A program made the position numbers and the translations under genes. From contig NC_012483.1 in NCBI RefSeq assembly GCF_000022565.1, positions 1,116,001 through 1,180,000 of the forward strand: a stretch of DNA of 64,000 nucleotides. Direction: 5' to 3'. A model generated the notes under the pieces. It worked only from the letters and a program-made list of their open reading frames with translations. It was not told where the DNA came from and made no database searches. Below, piece after piece: positions 1 through 9,977 of the stretch. The first letter of the stretch is position 1. Each line of letters starts with the position of its first letter. Source of the stretch: Acidobacterium capsulatum ATCC 51196 (GTDB lineage: Bacteria > Acidobacteriota > Terriglobia > Terriglobales > Acidobacteriaceae).

Positions 1-164
1 CGCTGACGTATGGCGTGGTGGGTCTGCAGCAGGCGCTGCTGGGCCAATCGAAGGCTCCGCTGAATCTGGATACCAACCTGGCGCTGACGGCAATCTTCTG
101 CGTGGTCTTCTTTGCGATCTCGTGGGCGATTGTGAACCGCCGCACACACAAGCCGGCGGCCTGA
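1..164 (+). CDS. C-terminal end of an ABC-2-type transport permease (partial)
   Basis: The reading frame enters from outside the window (first full codon at position 3) and stops with TGA at 162-164. The visible 53 residues begin LTYGVVGLQQALLG and end in a hydrophobic helix (FCVVFFAISWAIV) followed by a short basic tail. This is the layout of the last transmembrane segment of ABC-2 family permeases, which carry a 'P-L-T-Y-x-V-x-x-L' stretch just before it. The substrate cannot be judged from this fragment. It ends 55 bp before the next gene on the same strand. Confidence 0.55.
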   Translation, partial: LTYGVVGLQQALLGQSKAPLNLDTNLALTAIFCVVFFAISWAIVNRRTHKPAA

Positions 165-219
165 GCTGGAACTGCAACATAGCCAACGAAAGGACGAGTC
201 AAACGCGACTCAAACGCAT

Positions 220-765
220 ATGAACCAGCAGGCTGTGCCTCGTACGAATAGCTCCGCCGCCATTGCCGGAATTGTGGCGGTAAGCCTGGTTGCGCTTGGT
301 TTTTTATGCTGGCTGCTGTTTGTGCACCAGGCAGTGCCCACGGCCAGCGGCAGATTTGATTTTCTGCTGCCGCTGGAAGGTGTTTTCAATGGCGCGAGCG
401 CGGTAGCGCTGATCGTGGGGCTGCGCATGATCAAGCGGCGGCGCATCACGGCGCACCGCAATGCGATGCTCTCGGCGTTTGTATTTTCGTCGCTGTTCCT
501 GATCTGCTACATCGTGCACCATGCCCTGCATGGCGATCAGCTTTTTGCCGGGCATGGCGCGATTCGTGCGATTTATCTCGGCATTCTGATCAGCCACATT
601 GTGCTCTCGGCCGTGGCGCTGCCGCTGATTCTGGTCACCTTCTTCTTTGCCCTGACGGGGCGCTTTGGCGCGCACCGCAAACTGGCTCCGGTCACCTATC
701 CGATCTGGCTGTATGTGTCCGTCACCGGCGTGGTGGTCTATGCCATGCTATCGGCGTGGAGATAG
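220..765 (+). CDS. DUF420 family membrane protein
   Basis: A 181-residue integral membrane protein with four or five predicted hydrophobic helices (about residues 14-35, 53-65, 85-103, 116-143, 157-176). The histidine-bearing helices (CYIVHHALHG, GILISHIVLS) and the basic loop MIKRRRITAHRN match DUF420 (YozB-like) proteins, which often lie beside cytochrome oxidase assembly or ABC transporter genes. Biochemical function is not established for the family. It follows an ABC permease end and precedes another small membrane protein, so the three may be co-transcribed. The ATG was chosen because the first helix follows directly. Confidence 0.75.
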   Translation: MNQQAVPRTNSSAAIAGIVAVSLVALGFLCWLLFVHQAVPTASGRFDFLLPLEGVFNGASAVALIVGLRMIKRRRITAHRNAMLSAFVFSSLFLICYIVHHALHGDQLFAGHGAIRAIYLGILISHIVLSAVALPLILVTFFFALTGRFGAHRKLAPVTYPIWLYVSVTGVVVYAMLSAWR

Positions 766-775
766 CGAGCCCGCC

Positions 776-1108
776 ATGACTCCAACGACACAATCCACGG
801 GCAAGACGCCAGCATCTTCGGCCGTGGAGCGAGCCTTATGGAAAAAACTGAACGCGCAGGATGGAACGCTGGCCCTGTTGCGCACGGGCGGCTGGACGCT
901 GTTTGCCTGCGGGCTCGCCTACGTGCTGGCCGGCACAGTGCTGGGCGGAATGACGCCGCAGGGCCCACGCACCATTGCCGGCTGGATGGCCGTGATTGTT
1001 TCGCTGATGACGCTGCCCTTTGGCGTGCTGGTCTTTTTGCTGGGGCTGGCCAAGGCGCTGCGCAACCGGCGTCTGGCCCGGCACGCGGCGGACGAATCGC
1101 GCGGCTGA
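776..1108 (+). CDS. Small two-helix membrane protein, unknown function
   Basis: A 110-residue protein that I do not recognise. It has a polar N-terminus of about 35 residues, then two hydrophobic segments (about residues 39-56, and 70-92 including MAVIVSLMTLPFGVLVFLLGLA), then a basic C-terminus (ALRNRRLARH), consistent with a hairpin inner-membrane protein. The ATG at 776 lies 10 bp after the DUF420 stop. The longer upstream reading would overlap that gene by 100 bp and is less likely. The close spacing suggests one transcript with the DUF420 gene. Confidence 0.5.
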   Translation: MTPTTQSTGKTPASSAVERALWKKLNAQDGTLALLRTGGWTLFACGLAYVLAGTVLGGMTPQGPRTIAGWMAVIVSLMTLPFGVLVFLLGLAKALRNRRLARHAADESRG

Positions 1109-1189
1109 GGCACACCCGTCCCTATCTGCTATGCTGCTAGGGATTCTCCCTGCGCCGGCGAACACGGCGGGGGAACACAAGGAGTATTT

Positions 1190-1657
1190 ATGGCGAAAAG
1201 CGTGAACAAGGTGATTCTACTGGGCAATGTAGGCAAAGACCCGGAAGTGAAATTTGCGGCCAGCGGCACGGCGATCGCCAGCTTTACTCTCGCCACGTCC
1301 GAGCGGTTCAAGGACAAAAGCGGTGAATGGCAGGATCGCACCGAGTGGCACGCGCTGACTGCCTTTGGCAAGGTTGCCGAAATCATTCGCGACTATGTGA
1401 AGAAGGGCTCAAAGCTCTACGTGGAAGGCAGCCTGCGCACGACCTCATGGGACGATAAGCAGTCCGGTCAAAAGCGCTACAAGACGGAAATTGTCGTGGG
1501 CGATATTTCGCTGCTCTCCGGCCGCGGTGAGGGCGAGAGCGGTGGAGGCGGCTACAGCCGGTCCAGCAGTGCGAGCAGCTATGACCAGCGCGGTCCCAGC
1601 TCGAACGACGAGCTGATGCACTCGGCCGAAATCACTGACGACGACATTCCCTTCTAG
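1190..1657 (+). CDS. ssb: Single-stranded DNA-binding protein
   Basis: A 155-residue SSB. The N-terminal OB fold (about residues 1-110) starts MAKSVNKVILLGNVGKDPEV and contains the typical ERFKDKSGEWQDRTEWHAL segment. A Gly/Ser-rich linker follows (about 112-140), then the acidic tip ending DDDIPF that recruits SSB partners. SSB coats single-stranded DNA during replication, recombination and repair. An AAGGAG Shine-Dalgarno lies 7-12 bp upstream of the ATG. The length is normal for the family. It stands alone rather than between rpsF and rpsR, and a hairpin follows it. Confidence 0.95.
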   Translation: MAKSVNKVILLGNVGKDPEVKFAASGTAIASFTLATSERFKDKSGEWQDRTEWHALTAFGKVAEIIRDYVKKGSKLYVEGSLRTTSWDDKQSGQKRYKTEIVVGDISLLSGRGEGESGGGGYSRSSSASSYDQRGPSSNDELMHSAEITDDDIPF

Positions 1658-2056
1658 CGTTTTGCAAGCGCGGCAGCAGAAGCCGTACCCCGGTTTCTGC
1701 CGCCGTGGCTGAATTCTTTCAATCGCGTCATCCCCTCTTCTCCTTCCCTTCTTCTCATCTTTTTCTTCCCCTCAACGCAGCCCCGCGCTCTGCGCGCATG
1801 CGTCCGAAAATCCGCATAAAAACTGGCTTTTCCCTGCTGACGCCTGCCTCATGTAATGCCACGGCGCAGACGATGAAGCTGTTGTCCCCGGTACTTTCCG
1901 CAATCGATCTGCATGCGGAAGGCCCGTCAGCCATTGCATGGCAGTGAGAGCGATGCGCGGGGATCTCCATGGCGCATGCTCCGCCGGATTCGGGACGCAG
2001 GCAGCAGGCGGAAGAGCCCCCAAGCTCTTTCCGCTCCAGAAAAAGCAGGAGGAGAC
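1658..2056. other. Intergenic region before the chemotaxis operon
   Basis: About 400 bp without a convincing gene. It holds the ssb hairpin, a long C/T-rich tract (about 1728-1780), and the leader of cheW. Short frames cross it in several directions, but none has a recognisable product or a good ribosome site. The promoter of the chemotaxis locus should lie here. I could not fix it with confidence; the best sigma-28-like match is weak and is listed among the rejected items. Confidence 0.5.
1672..1704 (+). terminator. Hairpin downstream of ssb
   Basis: A 14-bp stem with one mismatch (arms 1672-1685 and 1691-1704) and a TACCC loop lies 15 bp after the ssb stop. No strong T-run follows, so it could be a weak intrinsic terminator or a processing/stability hairpin. 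Confidence 0.5.
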
Positions 2057-2581
2057 ATGGCAAGTGCAGTGATGGAAAGGCCGGAGGCGGCAGCGGCCGT
2101 CGACGATCGCAGCGGCAAATACCTGACATTTCTGCTCGGGCGCGAGGAATACGCGATCCGGGTGCTGCAGGTCAAGGAGATCATGGGCATCCAGGACATC
2201 ACCTCGGTGCCGCAGACTCCCAGCTACGTCAAGGGCGTGATCAACCTGCGCGGCAAGGTGATTCCCGTGATGGACCTGCGGCTCAAGTTTGGCCTGCAGG
2301 AGATTCCCTACACGCAGCGCACCTGCATCATCGTGGTCCAGGTGCAGACCGGGCGGATCTCGCTCTCGACCGGCATCGTGGTCGATGAGGTCTCCGAGGT
2401 GCTGAACCTGGTGGCGAGCGATATCGAAGATACGCCCGACTTTGGCGAAGGAAGCAATGTGGCCCGCTCTTATCTGCTGGGCATGGCCAAGGTCAAAGGC
2501 AAAGTAAAAATCCTGCTCGATATTGATCGTGTGCTGAGCGGGCAGGAACTGCAGGGGCTCGAAGCACTGGCCCGGGATTGA
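2057..2581 (+). CDS. cheW: Chemotaxis coupling protein CheW
   Basis: A 174-residue CheW, the adaptor that links receptor signalling tips to the CheA kinase. The conserved blocks are visible: KYLTFLLGREEYAIRVLQVKEI near the N-terminus, VKGVINLRGKVIPVMDLR in the middle, and a C-terminal ILLDIDRVL strand. The ATG at 2057 has a strong AGGAGG sequence just upstream (2048-2053). The reading frame is open further upstream, but that part lacks family similarity and a ribosome site. First gene of the chemotaxis locus. Confidence 0.93.
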   Translation: MASAVMERPEAAAAVDDRSGKYLTFLLGREEYAIRVLQVKEIMGIQDITSVPQTPSYVKGVINLRGKVIPVMDLRLKFGLQEIPYTQRTCIIVVQVQTGRISLSTGIVVDEVSEVLNLVASDIEDTPDFGEGSNVARSYLLGMAKVKGKVKILLDIDRVLSGQELQGLEALARD

Positions 2582-2656
2582 GACGGCAGCAGAACAGAAG
2601 CAGTTCAAGGGGAAGGGACCAACGCAGTCAGGAAGCAGAAAGGATAAGGGGAAATT

Positions 2657-4261
2657 ATGGCATCGCAAATGACAATGGGGAAGAAGCTGTTCGCAGCCAA
2701 CGGGGCGCTGGTAGCACTCGTGCTGCTCATCGGAGGACTGGCGGTTCGCAACATCACCAGCCTGGGAAACACGGTGCGTGAGCTGGGGCACCATTACATT
2801 CAGATGATGTATCTGGCGGGCAATGTGGATAACATCACAACCGACATGCAGTTTCGCATTCGCTCGGAAAATATGGCGTTTGAGAACAAGAATGCTGAAG
2901 AAGGACGCCAGAATCACGATCAGTTTGCCCAGGACGTCAACACTGCACGTCAGCAGATGACCGAGTTCGCCACAGGCACTACAAGTTCGCAGCTCCGCGA
3001 CCTGGCACAAACCGCAATCCTCGACAAACTGCCCCAGCTACAGTCGGATGAGAACCAGGTCTTCGCGCTGGCGAGCAAGGGCGACGTGGCGGGCGCCGAG
3101 GCCTATGCAGCGCAGAAGCTCTATCCCGTTGTGGATGCGGTGAGCAATGACTCTGACCAGGTCTTCCAGAAAGAAAAAGCAGATGCCGGAGTGTTCGCCG
3201 ACAAGGCGGATGGCGTAGTGAATTCGGCGCGCGTCCTCAGCATCATCATGATCCTGCTGGGGCTTCTGGTGGCAGGCGTGGTGATCTGGATTGTGCGCGG
3301 CATCAATGCGAAGCTGCGAGGCTTTATCACCGAGCTTTCTGAGGGCGCAGGACAGGTGGCCAGCGCCGCGGGACAAATCTCGGCGTCGAGCCAGACGCTG
3401 GCGCAGGGCGCCTCAGAACAGGCGGCGTCGCTTGAAGAGACCTCGGCCTCCAGCGAAGAGATCAATTCGATGGCACGCAAGAATGCCGAAAACTCGCAGG
3501 AAGCCAATGGGCTCGTGACCCAGTCACAGCGCAAGTTTGAGGAGACCAACCAGAGCCTCGAAGCCATGGTGCGGGCGATGGGCGAGATCAAGGATTCGAG
3601 CGACAAGGTCTCGAAGATCATCAAGGTGATCGATGAGATCGCCTTCCAGACCAACATTCTCGCGTTGAACGCCGCCGTGGAGGCCGCACGCGCCGGCGAG
3701 GCGGGCATGGGCTTTGCCGTGGTCGCCGACGAGGTGCGCAGCCTGGCGCAGCGCAGCGCGCAGGCGGCCAAGGACACGGCTTCGCTCATCGAGGAGTCGA
3801 TCACCAAATCCAACGAGGGCCGCACCCGCGTCGATCAGGTGGCGGTGGCCATTCGCGCCATCTCAGAGGAGTCGGCCAGTGTGAAGACGCTGGTCGAAGA
3901 GGTGAGTCTCGGCAGCCAGGAGCAGACGCGCGGCATTGAGCAGGTGGCCAAGGCCCTCACCCAGATGGAGCAGGTGACGCAACAATCAGCCGCGAATGCC
4001 GAGGAGAGCGCCGCCGCGGCCGAGGAGCTGACCGCGCAGGCCTCCACGCTGATGGAGCTGGTGCATCAGCTAAAGACGATGGTGGGCGGCTCGGAGCTGG
4101 CGGAGACGCATCGCGCCGAACAGCACGCCCCGGCCTGGCACCAGACACCGATGGCGGCCGCAAAGAAGTCGCTGAAGATCACGCGGCCGCATTCGCTCTC
4201 GGTCACACCGGCGGCGGCGAACTCCTTCCCGATGGAAGAAGACTTCAAGGCGATGGTGTAA
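2657..4261 (+). CDS. Methyl-accepting chemotaxis protein
   Basis: A 534-residue transmembrane chemoreceptor. TM1 is at about residues 12-30. A mainly helical periplasmic sensor domain of the four-helix-bundle type follows (about 31-190), then TM2 (about 192-212). The cytoplasmic signalling domain has the near-invariant hairpin tip [20 protein letters not shown] and flanking methylation helices rich in E/Q pairs. Few residues separate TM2 from the signalling helices, so a full HAMP domain is not obvious. The ligand is unknown. AGGGGAAATT precedes the ATG. It lies between cheW and cheA and is probably their dedicated receptor. Confidence 0.93.
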   Translation: MASQMTMGKKLFAANGALVALVLLIGGLAVRNITSLGNTVRELGHHYIQMMYLAGNVDNITTDMQFRIRSENMAFENKNAEEGRQNHDQFAQDVNTARQQMTEFATGTTSSQLRDLAQTAILDKLPQLQSDENQVFALASKGDVAGAEAYAAQKLYPVVDAVSNDSDQVFQKEKADAGVFADKADGVVNSARVLSIIMILLGLLVAGVVIWIVRGINAKLRGFITELSEGAGQVASAAGQISASSQTLAQGASEQAASLEETSASSEEINSMARKNAENSQEANGLVTQSQRKFEETNQSLEAMVRAMGEIKDSSDKVSKIIKVIDEIAFQTNILALNAAVEAARAGEAGMGFAVVADEVRSLAQRSAQAAKDTASLIEESITKSNEGRTRVDQVAVAIRAISEESASVKTLVEEVSLGSQEQTRGIEQVAKALTQMEQVTQQSAANAEESAAAAEELTAQASTLMELVHQLKTMVGGSELAETHRAEQHAPAWHQTPMAAAKKSLKITRPHSLSVTPAAANSFPMEEDFKAMV

Positions 4262-4358
4262 ACGGATCGTTCCTTTGTTCCTTCTTACGCGGCGCGATGG
4301 CCGGCTGGAAGTCCGCGCCGCGTGAGTTTCCCAGAATCTCCAGCAGGAGTAAGGATGG

Positions 4359-6488
4359 ATGTCTTCGACAATTGCACCCATTTCTCATGAGAAGAACGGG
4401 CTGGCCCCCAGCCTGCAGGAACGGATCGAAGAGCTGGCAGGCAAGCTGGTTCTGGGCGGCCTGCCGATCGATGCCTACCGGGCCATGCTGGCCGGGATAG
4501 AAGAAGCAGCACGACTGGCTGGAGCCGAACGCCTGGAGCCGATGGCGGCCGAAGCACGGGCCGCGCTGGCTTCGGTTCAGTCTGGCGCCGAGGCCGAAGG
4601 GCTGCTCGGCAGCCGGGTGGAAGCCATGCAACGCACCTTCTGGGAGCCGGAGATGCCCGTGACGGCGACGGCGGCCACAGCCAGTGTGTCCGGCGCAACG
4701 TTGACGATCGATGACCCGCAACTGATGGGCGACTTTGTCACCGAGTCGCTCGAACACCTGTCGCAGGTCGAGATTCAGATGCTGATTCTCGAAAAGGATC
4801 CGGAAGACAAGCCGGCCATCGATACGGTTTTTCGCGGCTTTCACACGATCAAGGGCCTGGCGGGCTTTCTGGACCTGACCGATATTCGCGAGGTGGCGCA
4901 CGAGACCGAGACGCTGCTCGATCTGGCGCGCAAGGGGCAGTTGCGCATCAGCCCGGCGGTGGTGGACATTGTGCTGGCGGCGGCGGACTTTCTGAAGGCC
5001 TGGCTGAACCGGATCACAGCAGTGCTGGAGGGCCAGGAACCGGAGCAGGAGCCGGAGAAAGAGGCGCTGCTGGTGCGCATTCGCGCCGGTGCGCAGAATG
5101 ATGCCACGCCGCAGACCGCGGCGGAGAGCGCCGCGCCCGCGCCGAAGCCCGTCGCTCAGGCAGCGGCCGCAGAGCCGCAGCCAGCGATAGCACCAAAGCT
5201 TGCACCAGAAGCCGCGCAGCCGGCAGTCCCCGCGCCTGTGTCTTCTGCGACCGAGGAAGCGGCCCGAAGCGGTGCGGGAGAGCGGAAGCCAGCGGCGGCC
5301 GAAAAGGTGGCCGGCGAAGATATCCGCACGGTGAAGGTGCAGACCTCGAAGCTCGATTTTCTGGTGGATATGGCAGGCGAGCTGGTCATCGTGCAGTCGA
5401 TGGTGCGGCATCATCCGGAGCTCGCGGCCTTGCACAATCCGGCCGCGCTGAGAAATCTGGCGCAACTGGAACGCATTACGGGCGAGCTGCAGAAGACGGC
5501 GATGTCGATGCGCATGGTGCCGGTGGGCGGGCTCTTTCAAAAGATGAGCCGCCTGGTGCGGGACCTCGCACGCAAGACTGGCAAGCAGGTCGAGATGGAG
5601 TCGTTCGGCGCCGACACGGAGCTGGACCGCAATGTGGTCGAGGAGCTGGCCGATCCGCTGATGCACATGATTCGCAATGCCGTCGATCACGGCGTTGAAG
5701 CTCCGGAGGGAAGGCTGGCGGCCGGCAAGAGCGTGGTGGGCAAGGTAACGCTGCGCGCCTCGCATCAGGCCGGGCATATTGTGATTGCCATCTCCGACGA
5801 CGGGCGCGGACTGGTGCGGGCCAAGATTGTCGAGAAGGCGAAGAAAACGGGGCTGATCGAGACCGATCAGGGCATGAGCGACCGCGAGGTCTTTGACCTG
5901 ATCTTCGCGCCGGGATTTTCAACCGCCGCGGCGGTGACCGATGTGAGCGGCCGCGGAGTGGGCATGGACGTGGTGAAGCAGCAGATTCAGAAGCTGCGCG
6001 GCCATGTCGATATCGAATCGGTTCCCGGCCAGGGCACGACGTTTTATCTGCGGCTGCCGCTGACCCTCGCCATGATCGATGGGCTGGTCGTAGGCGTGGG
6101 TGAGGAGCGATACGTGGTGCCGCTGTTCTCGGTGCGCGAGATGCTGCGGCCGACACCGGAGATGCTCTTCAGTGTTGAGAACCGGCAGGAGATGGGGCTG
6201 GTGCGCAACAACCTGATTCCGGTGGTGCGGCTGCACGAGCGATTCGGGGTTGAGCCGCGCTCACGCGAGGCGACCGACAGCCTCTGGATCGTGGCTGAAG
6301 CGGCGGGCAAGAGCTTCTGCCTGATGGTGGATGAGCTGATCGGCAAGCAGGAGGTCGTGATCAAGAGCCTAGGCGAGAGCCTCAAAAATGTGCCGGGCAT
6401 TGCGGGCGGCGCCATTCTGGGTGACGGACGGGTGGGCCTGATTCTGGATCTGGAGAGCATCTTCCGCTGGGAGGCACGCGTCGCATGA
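4359..6488 (+). CDS. cheA: Chemotaxis sensor histidine kinase CheA
   Basis: A 709-residue histidine kinase that phosphorylates CheY and CheB. Order: an extra helical N-terminal region (about 1-115), an Hpt domain with the phospho-accepting histidine in FHTIKGLAGF (His162), an Ala/Pro-rich linker (about 245-318), the P3 dimerisation domain from about residue 321, the ATPase domain (N box around 432-446, G1 box DDGRG at 480-484, then a GFSTA/GRGVGMD stretch), and a C-terminal CheW-like domain (about 575-706). I see no P2 CheY-docking domain; the Ala/Pro linker sits where it would be. Its stop overlaps the cheR start by 4 bp. Confidence 0.95.
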   Translation: MSSTIAPISHEKNGLAPSLQERIEELAGKLVLGGLPIDAYRAMLAGIEEAARLAGAERLEPMAAEARAALASVQSGAEAEGLLGSRVEAMQRTFWEPEMPVTATAATASVSGATLTIDDPQLMGDFVTESLEHLSQVEIQMLILEKDPEDKPAIDTVFRGFHTIKGLAGFLDLTDIREVAHETETLLDLARKGQLRISPAVVDIVLAAADFLKAWLNRITAVLEGQEPEQEPEKEALLVRIRAGAQNDATPQTAAESAAPAPKPVAQAAAAEPQPAIAPKLAPEAAQPAVPAPVSSATEEAARSGAGERKPAAAEKVAGEDIRTVKVQTSKLDFLVDMAGELVIVQSMVRHHPELAALHNPAALRNLAQLERITGELQKTAMSMRMVPVGGLFQKMSRLVRDLARKTGKQVEMESFGADTELDRNVVEELADPLMHMIRNAVDHGVEAPEGRLAAGKSVVGKVTLRASHQAGHIVIAISDDGRGLVRAKIVEKAKKTGLIETDQGMSDREVFDLIFAPGFSTAAAVTDVSGRGVGMDVVKQQIQKLRGHVDIESVPGQGTTFYLRLPLTLAMIDGLVVGVGEERYVVPLFSVREMLRPTPEMLFSVENRQEMGLVRNNLIPVVRLHERFGVEPRSREATDSLWIVAEAAGKSFCLMVDELIGKQEVVIKSLGESLKNVPGIAGGAILGDGRVGLILDLESIFRWEARVA

Positions 6489-7342
6489 GTCTGGGAGAAT
6501 CCTCTTCGGTTTCCTCCTCGGCCGGCGTCGCGCCGCCCATCCAGCTCACGGCCAAGGAGTTTGCCACCATCTGCTCGCTGGCCAAGGAGGAGTTTGGCCT
6601 GGAACTAGGCCAGGGCAAGGAACAACTGGTCGCCGCGCGCCTGGGCAAGGTGGCGCGGCGGCATGGATTCCGGGACTTCCCGACGTATTACAAGTACCTG
6701 AAGGCCGACCAGAGCGGGCAGGCACTGGTGGAGCTGATCGATGCGCTGACGACCAACCACACCAGCTTCTTTCGCGAGCCGGCGCACTTTGACTTCATGG
6801 TGCGGGAGATTCTGCCGGCAGCGAAGCGTTCGGGCGCGCTGTCGATCTGGAGCGCGGCCTGTTCGACAGGCGAGGAGCCCTACAGCATTGCGCTGACGGC
6901 GCGGGAGCAGGGAGAGACGCCGCAGATTATGGCGACGGACATCTCGACGCGGGCGCTCGACACGGCGCGGCGGGCCGTCTACAGCGCGGAGCGTTTTGAG
7001 CAGCCTCTGCCGGCGTGGCTTCGCAAGCACCTGCTCAAGGGAGAGGGCCAGTGGCAAGGGCATTACCGCATTGGGCCGCAGGTGCAGGCGATGGTGAGCT
7101 TCCGGCGCTTGAACCTGATTGAGCCGTTGCCGTCGCTGGGCCCGTTTCAATTGATCTTCTGCCGGAACGTGATGATCTACTTCAGCCGCGAGACGCAGGA
7201 GCACGTGGTGCGCCAGTTAGAGGAGCGGCTGGAGCCGGGAGGCTATCTCTTTGTGGGGCACTCGGAGAGTTTGACCGGAATACAACACAATCTGCAGCAG
7301 CTTCAACCTGCAATCTACCGGAAGCGAGGCGGCAGCCGATGA
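6485..7342 (+). CDS. cheR: Chemoreceptor glutamate methyltransferase CheR
   Basis: A 285-residue S-adenosylmethionine-dependent methyltransferase that methylates receptor glutamates during adaptation. The N-terminal helical CheR_N domain (about 20-75) is followed by the catalytic domain, with TNHTSFFREPAHF, the SAM-binding IWSAACSTGEEPYSIAL, and FQLIFCRNVMIYF. The first 16 residues are Ser-rich and probably disordered. It overlaps cheA by 4 bp (ATGA) and cheD by 4 bp, which implies translational coupling. Confidence 0.95.
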   Translation: MSLGESSSVSSSAGVAPPIQLTAKEFATICSLAKEEFGLELGQGKEQLVAARLGKVARRHGFRDFPTYYKYLKADQSGQALVELIDALTTNHTSFFREPAHFDFMVREILPAAKRSGALSIWSAACSTGEEPYSIALTAREQGETPQIMATDISTRALDTARRAVYSAERFEQPLPAWLRKHLLKGEGQWQGHYRIGPQVQAMVSFRRLNLIEPLPSLGPFQLIFCRNVMIYFSRETQEHVVRQLEERLEPGGYLFVGHSESLTGIQHNLQQLQPAIYRKRGGSR

Positions 7343-7863
7343 AGCAATTAGTCGTAGGTGTGGGAGATGGGGGCGCGACCCGGGATCCGGATGCGGTGCT
7401 GGTGACCTATGCGCTGGGCTCGTGTGTGGCGGTGATGATGCATGACAGCGCGGCGGGGGTGGCCGGCATGGTGCATTACATGCTGCCGGAGGCGCCGCGC
7501 GAGGAGGCTCAAGCCGCGGCCCGGCCATGGATGTATGCCGATACCGGCATCGGAGAGCTGTTGCGACTGGTGCAGCAGCAGGGCGCGGACAAACGCCGCC
7601 TGACGATTTATGCGGCGGGCGGAGCGCAGGTGATGAACGACAACAGCATGTTCAACATCGGCAAGCGGAACTGCCTGGCGCTGCGCAAGGCGCTGTGGAA
7701 GTACGGGCTGGTGGCGCATGCCGAGGAGACGGGCGGGACGACGGCGCGCACAGTGCGCATGGAAGCTGCCTCGGGGCGGGTCTGGCTGCATGCCCCGGGC
7801 GGAGAACCTAGAGAGATGCAACGCCGCGCAAGTTCGGCCGGCATGGCACGGCAGGGAGGGTAA
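7339..7863 (+). CDS. cheD: Chemoreceptor glutamine deamidase CheD
   Basis: A 174-residue CheD, which deamidates receptor glutamines and in many bacteria is controlled by CheC-type phosphatases. The catalytic triad is visible with the spacing known from Thermotoga CheD: Thr23 and Cys29 in VTYALGSCV, and His46 in GMVHYMLP. The FNIGKRN segment and a C-terminal strand are also present. Two CheX/CheC-like genes in the same locus fit this regulatory link. It overlaps cheR by 4 bp. Confidence 0.93.
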   Translation: MKQLVVGVGDGGATRDPDAVLVTYALGSCVAVMMHDSAAGVAGMVHYMLPEAPREEAQAAARPWMYADTGIGELLRLVQQQGADKRRLTIYAAGGAQVMNDNSMFNIGKRNCLALRKALWKYGLVAHAEETGGTTARTVRMEAASGRVWLHAPGGEPREMQRRASSAGMARQGG

Positions 7864-7864
7864 G

Positions 7865-8243
7865 GTGGCGCTCAATATTTTGATTGTCGATGATTCTCCG
7901 GTGATGCGGTCGTTTATCCGCAAAGCCATCACGCTCACGGGGCTCGATGTGGGCGATTGCTATGAAGCGGGCAACGGAGAGGACGCATTGCGTTCGCTGG
8001 CCGGCCAATGGGTCGATCTGATTCTGACCGACATCAACATGCCGGAGATGAATGGCGAGGAGCTGATTGCGAGGCTTGAGGCCGACGATCTGTTGCGATC
8101 CATTCCTGTGATCGTAGTCTCGACCGATGCGACGCAGGGGCGAGTGGAGCGCCTGATGACAATGGGCGCGCGGGGCTATGTAACCAAACCGTTTCTTCCC
8201 GAAACGCTGCGGGATGAAGTGGAGAAAGTGCTGGGAATCGCAC

Positions 8244-8251
<8 letters not shown>
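7865..8251 (+). CDS. cheY: Single-domain response regulator CheY (first copy)
   Basis: A 128-residue receiver domain with no output domain. The acidic pair is in ILIVDDSP, the phospho-acceptor Asp in LILTDINMPEMNG, the switch Thr/Ser in VVSTDA, and the conserved Lys in YVTKPF. The GTG at 7865 starts 1 bp after the cheD stop; upstream codons in the same frame lie inside cheD and have no family similarity. Phospho-CheY should bind the motor switch protein encoded just downstream. It overlaps the CheX-like gene by 8 bp. Confidence 0.92.
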
Positions 8252-9766
<1,515 letters not shown>

Positions 9767-9977
9767 TCTCCCTCCCCCCCTGACTCCGGACTCTTCTCCT
9801 CCCCCGCCCGGAGATTTCTAAGATTTCTCTCACGTATTTCTTCTTCCGACTGGCCCTCCTCCTGCAGGGATGAAGAGCAAAAGCAACTTCGCAGGCCGAG
9901 TGGCTCTTGCCGGTTGCCCGCTTTCGGGTTCCGGGAGATTTCATCGCGCCGGCGTGTTGGATCAGGAGCATGCCCCA

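Noticed and set aside
1817-1843. Possible sigma-28 promoter (TAAA, 15-bp gap, GCTGACGC) before cheW
   Set aside because: The -10 side matches only about half of the GCCGATAA consensus. In GC-rich DNA such a match is expected by chance.
1772-3010. 412-codon open frame on the minus strand across cheW and the MCP gene
   Set aside because: Antisense shadow of well-supported genes in GC-rich DNA. The product is His/Arg/Leu-rich with no known motif and no ribosome site.
4245-5777. 510-codon open frame opposite cheA
   Set aside because: Mirror of cheA codon bias; it has no family motif and a composition typical of antisense frames.
9767-9977. Possible structured leader or c-di-GMP riboswitch before fliM
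   Set aside because: AAGAGC/GGCTCTT pairing is possible, but the conserved GEMM core is not present. I cannot support a riboswitch.
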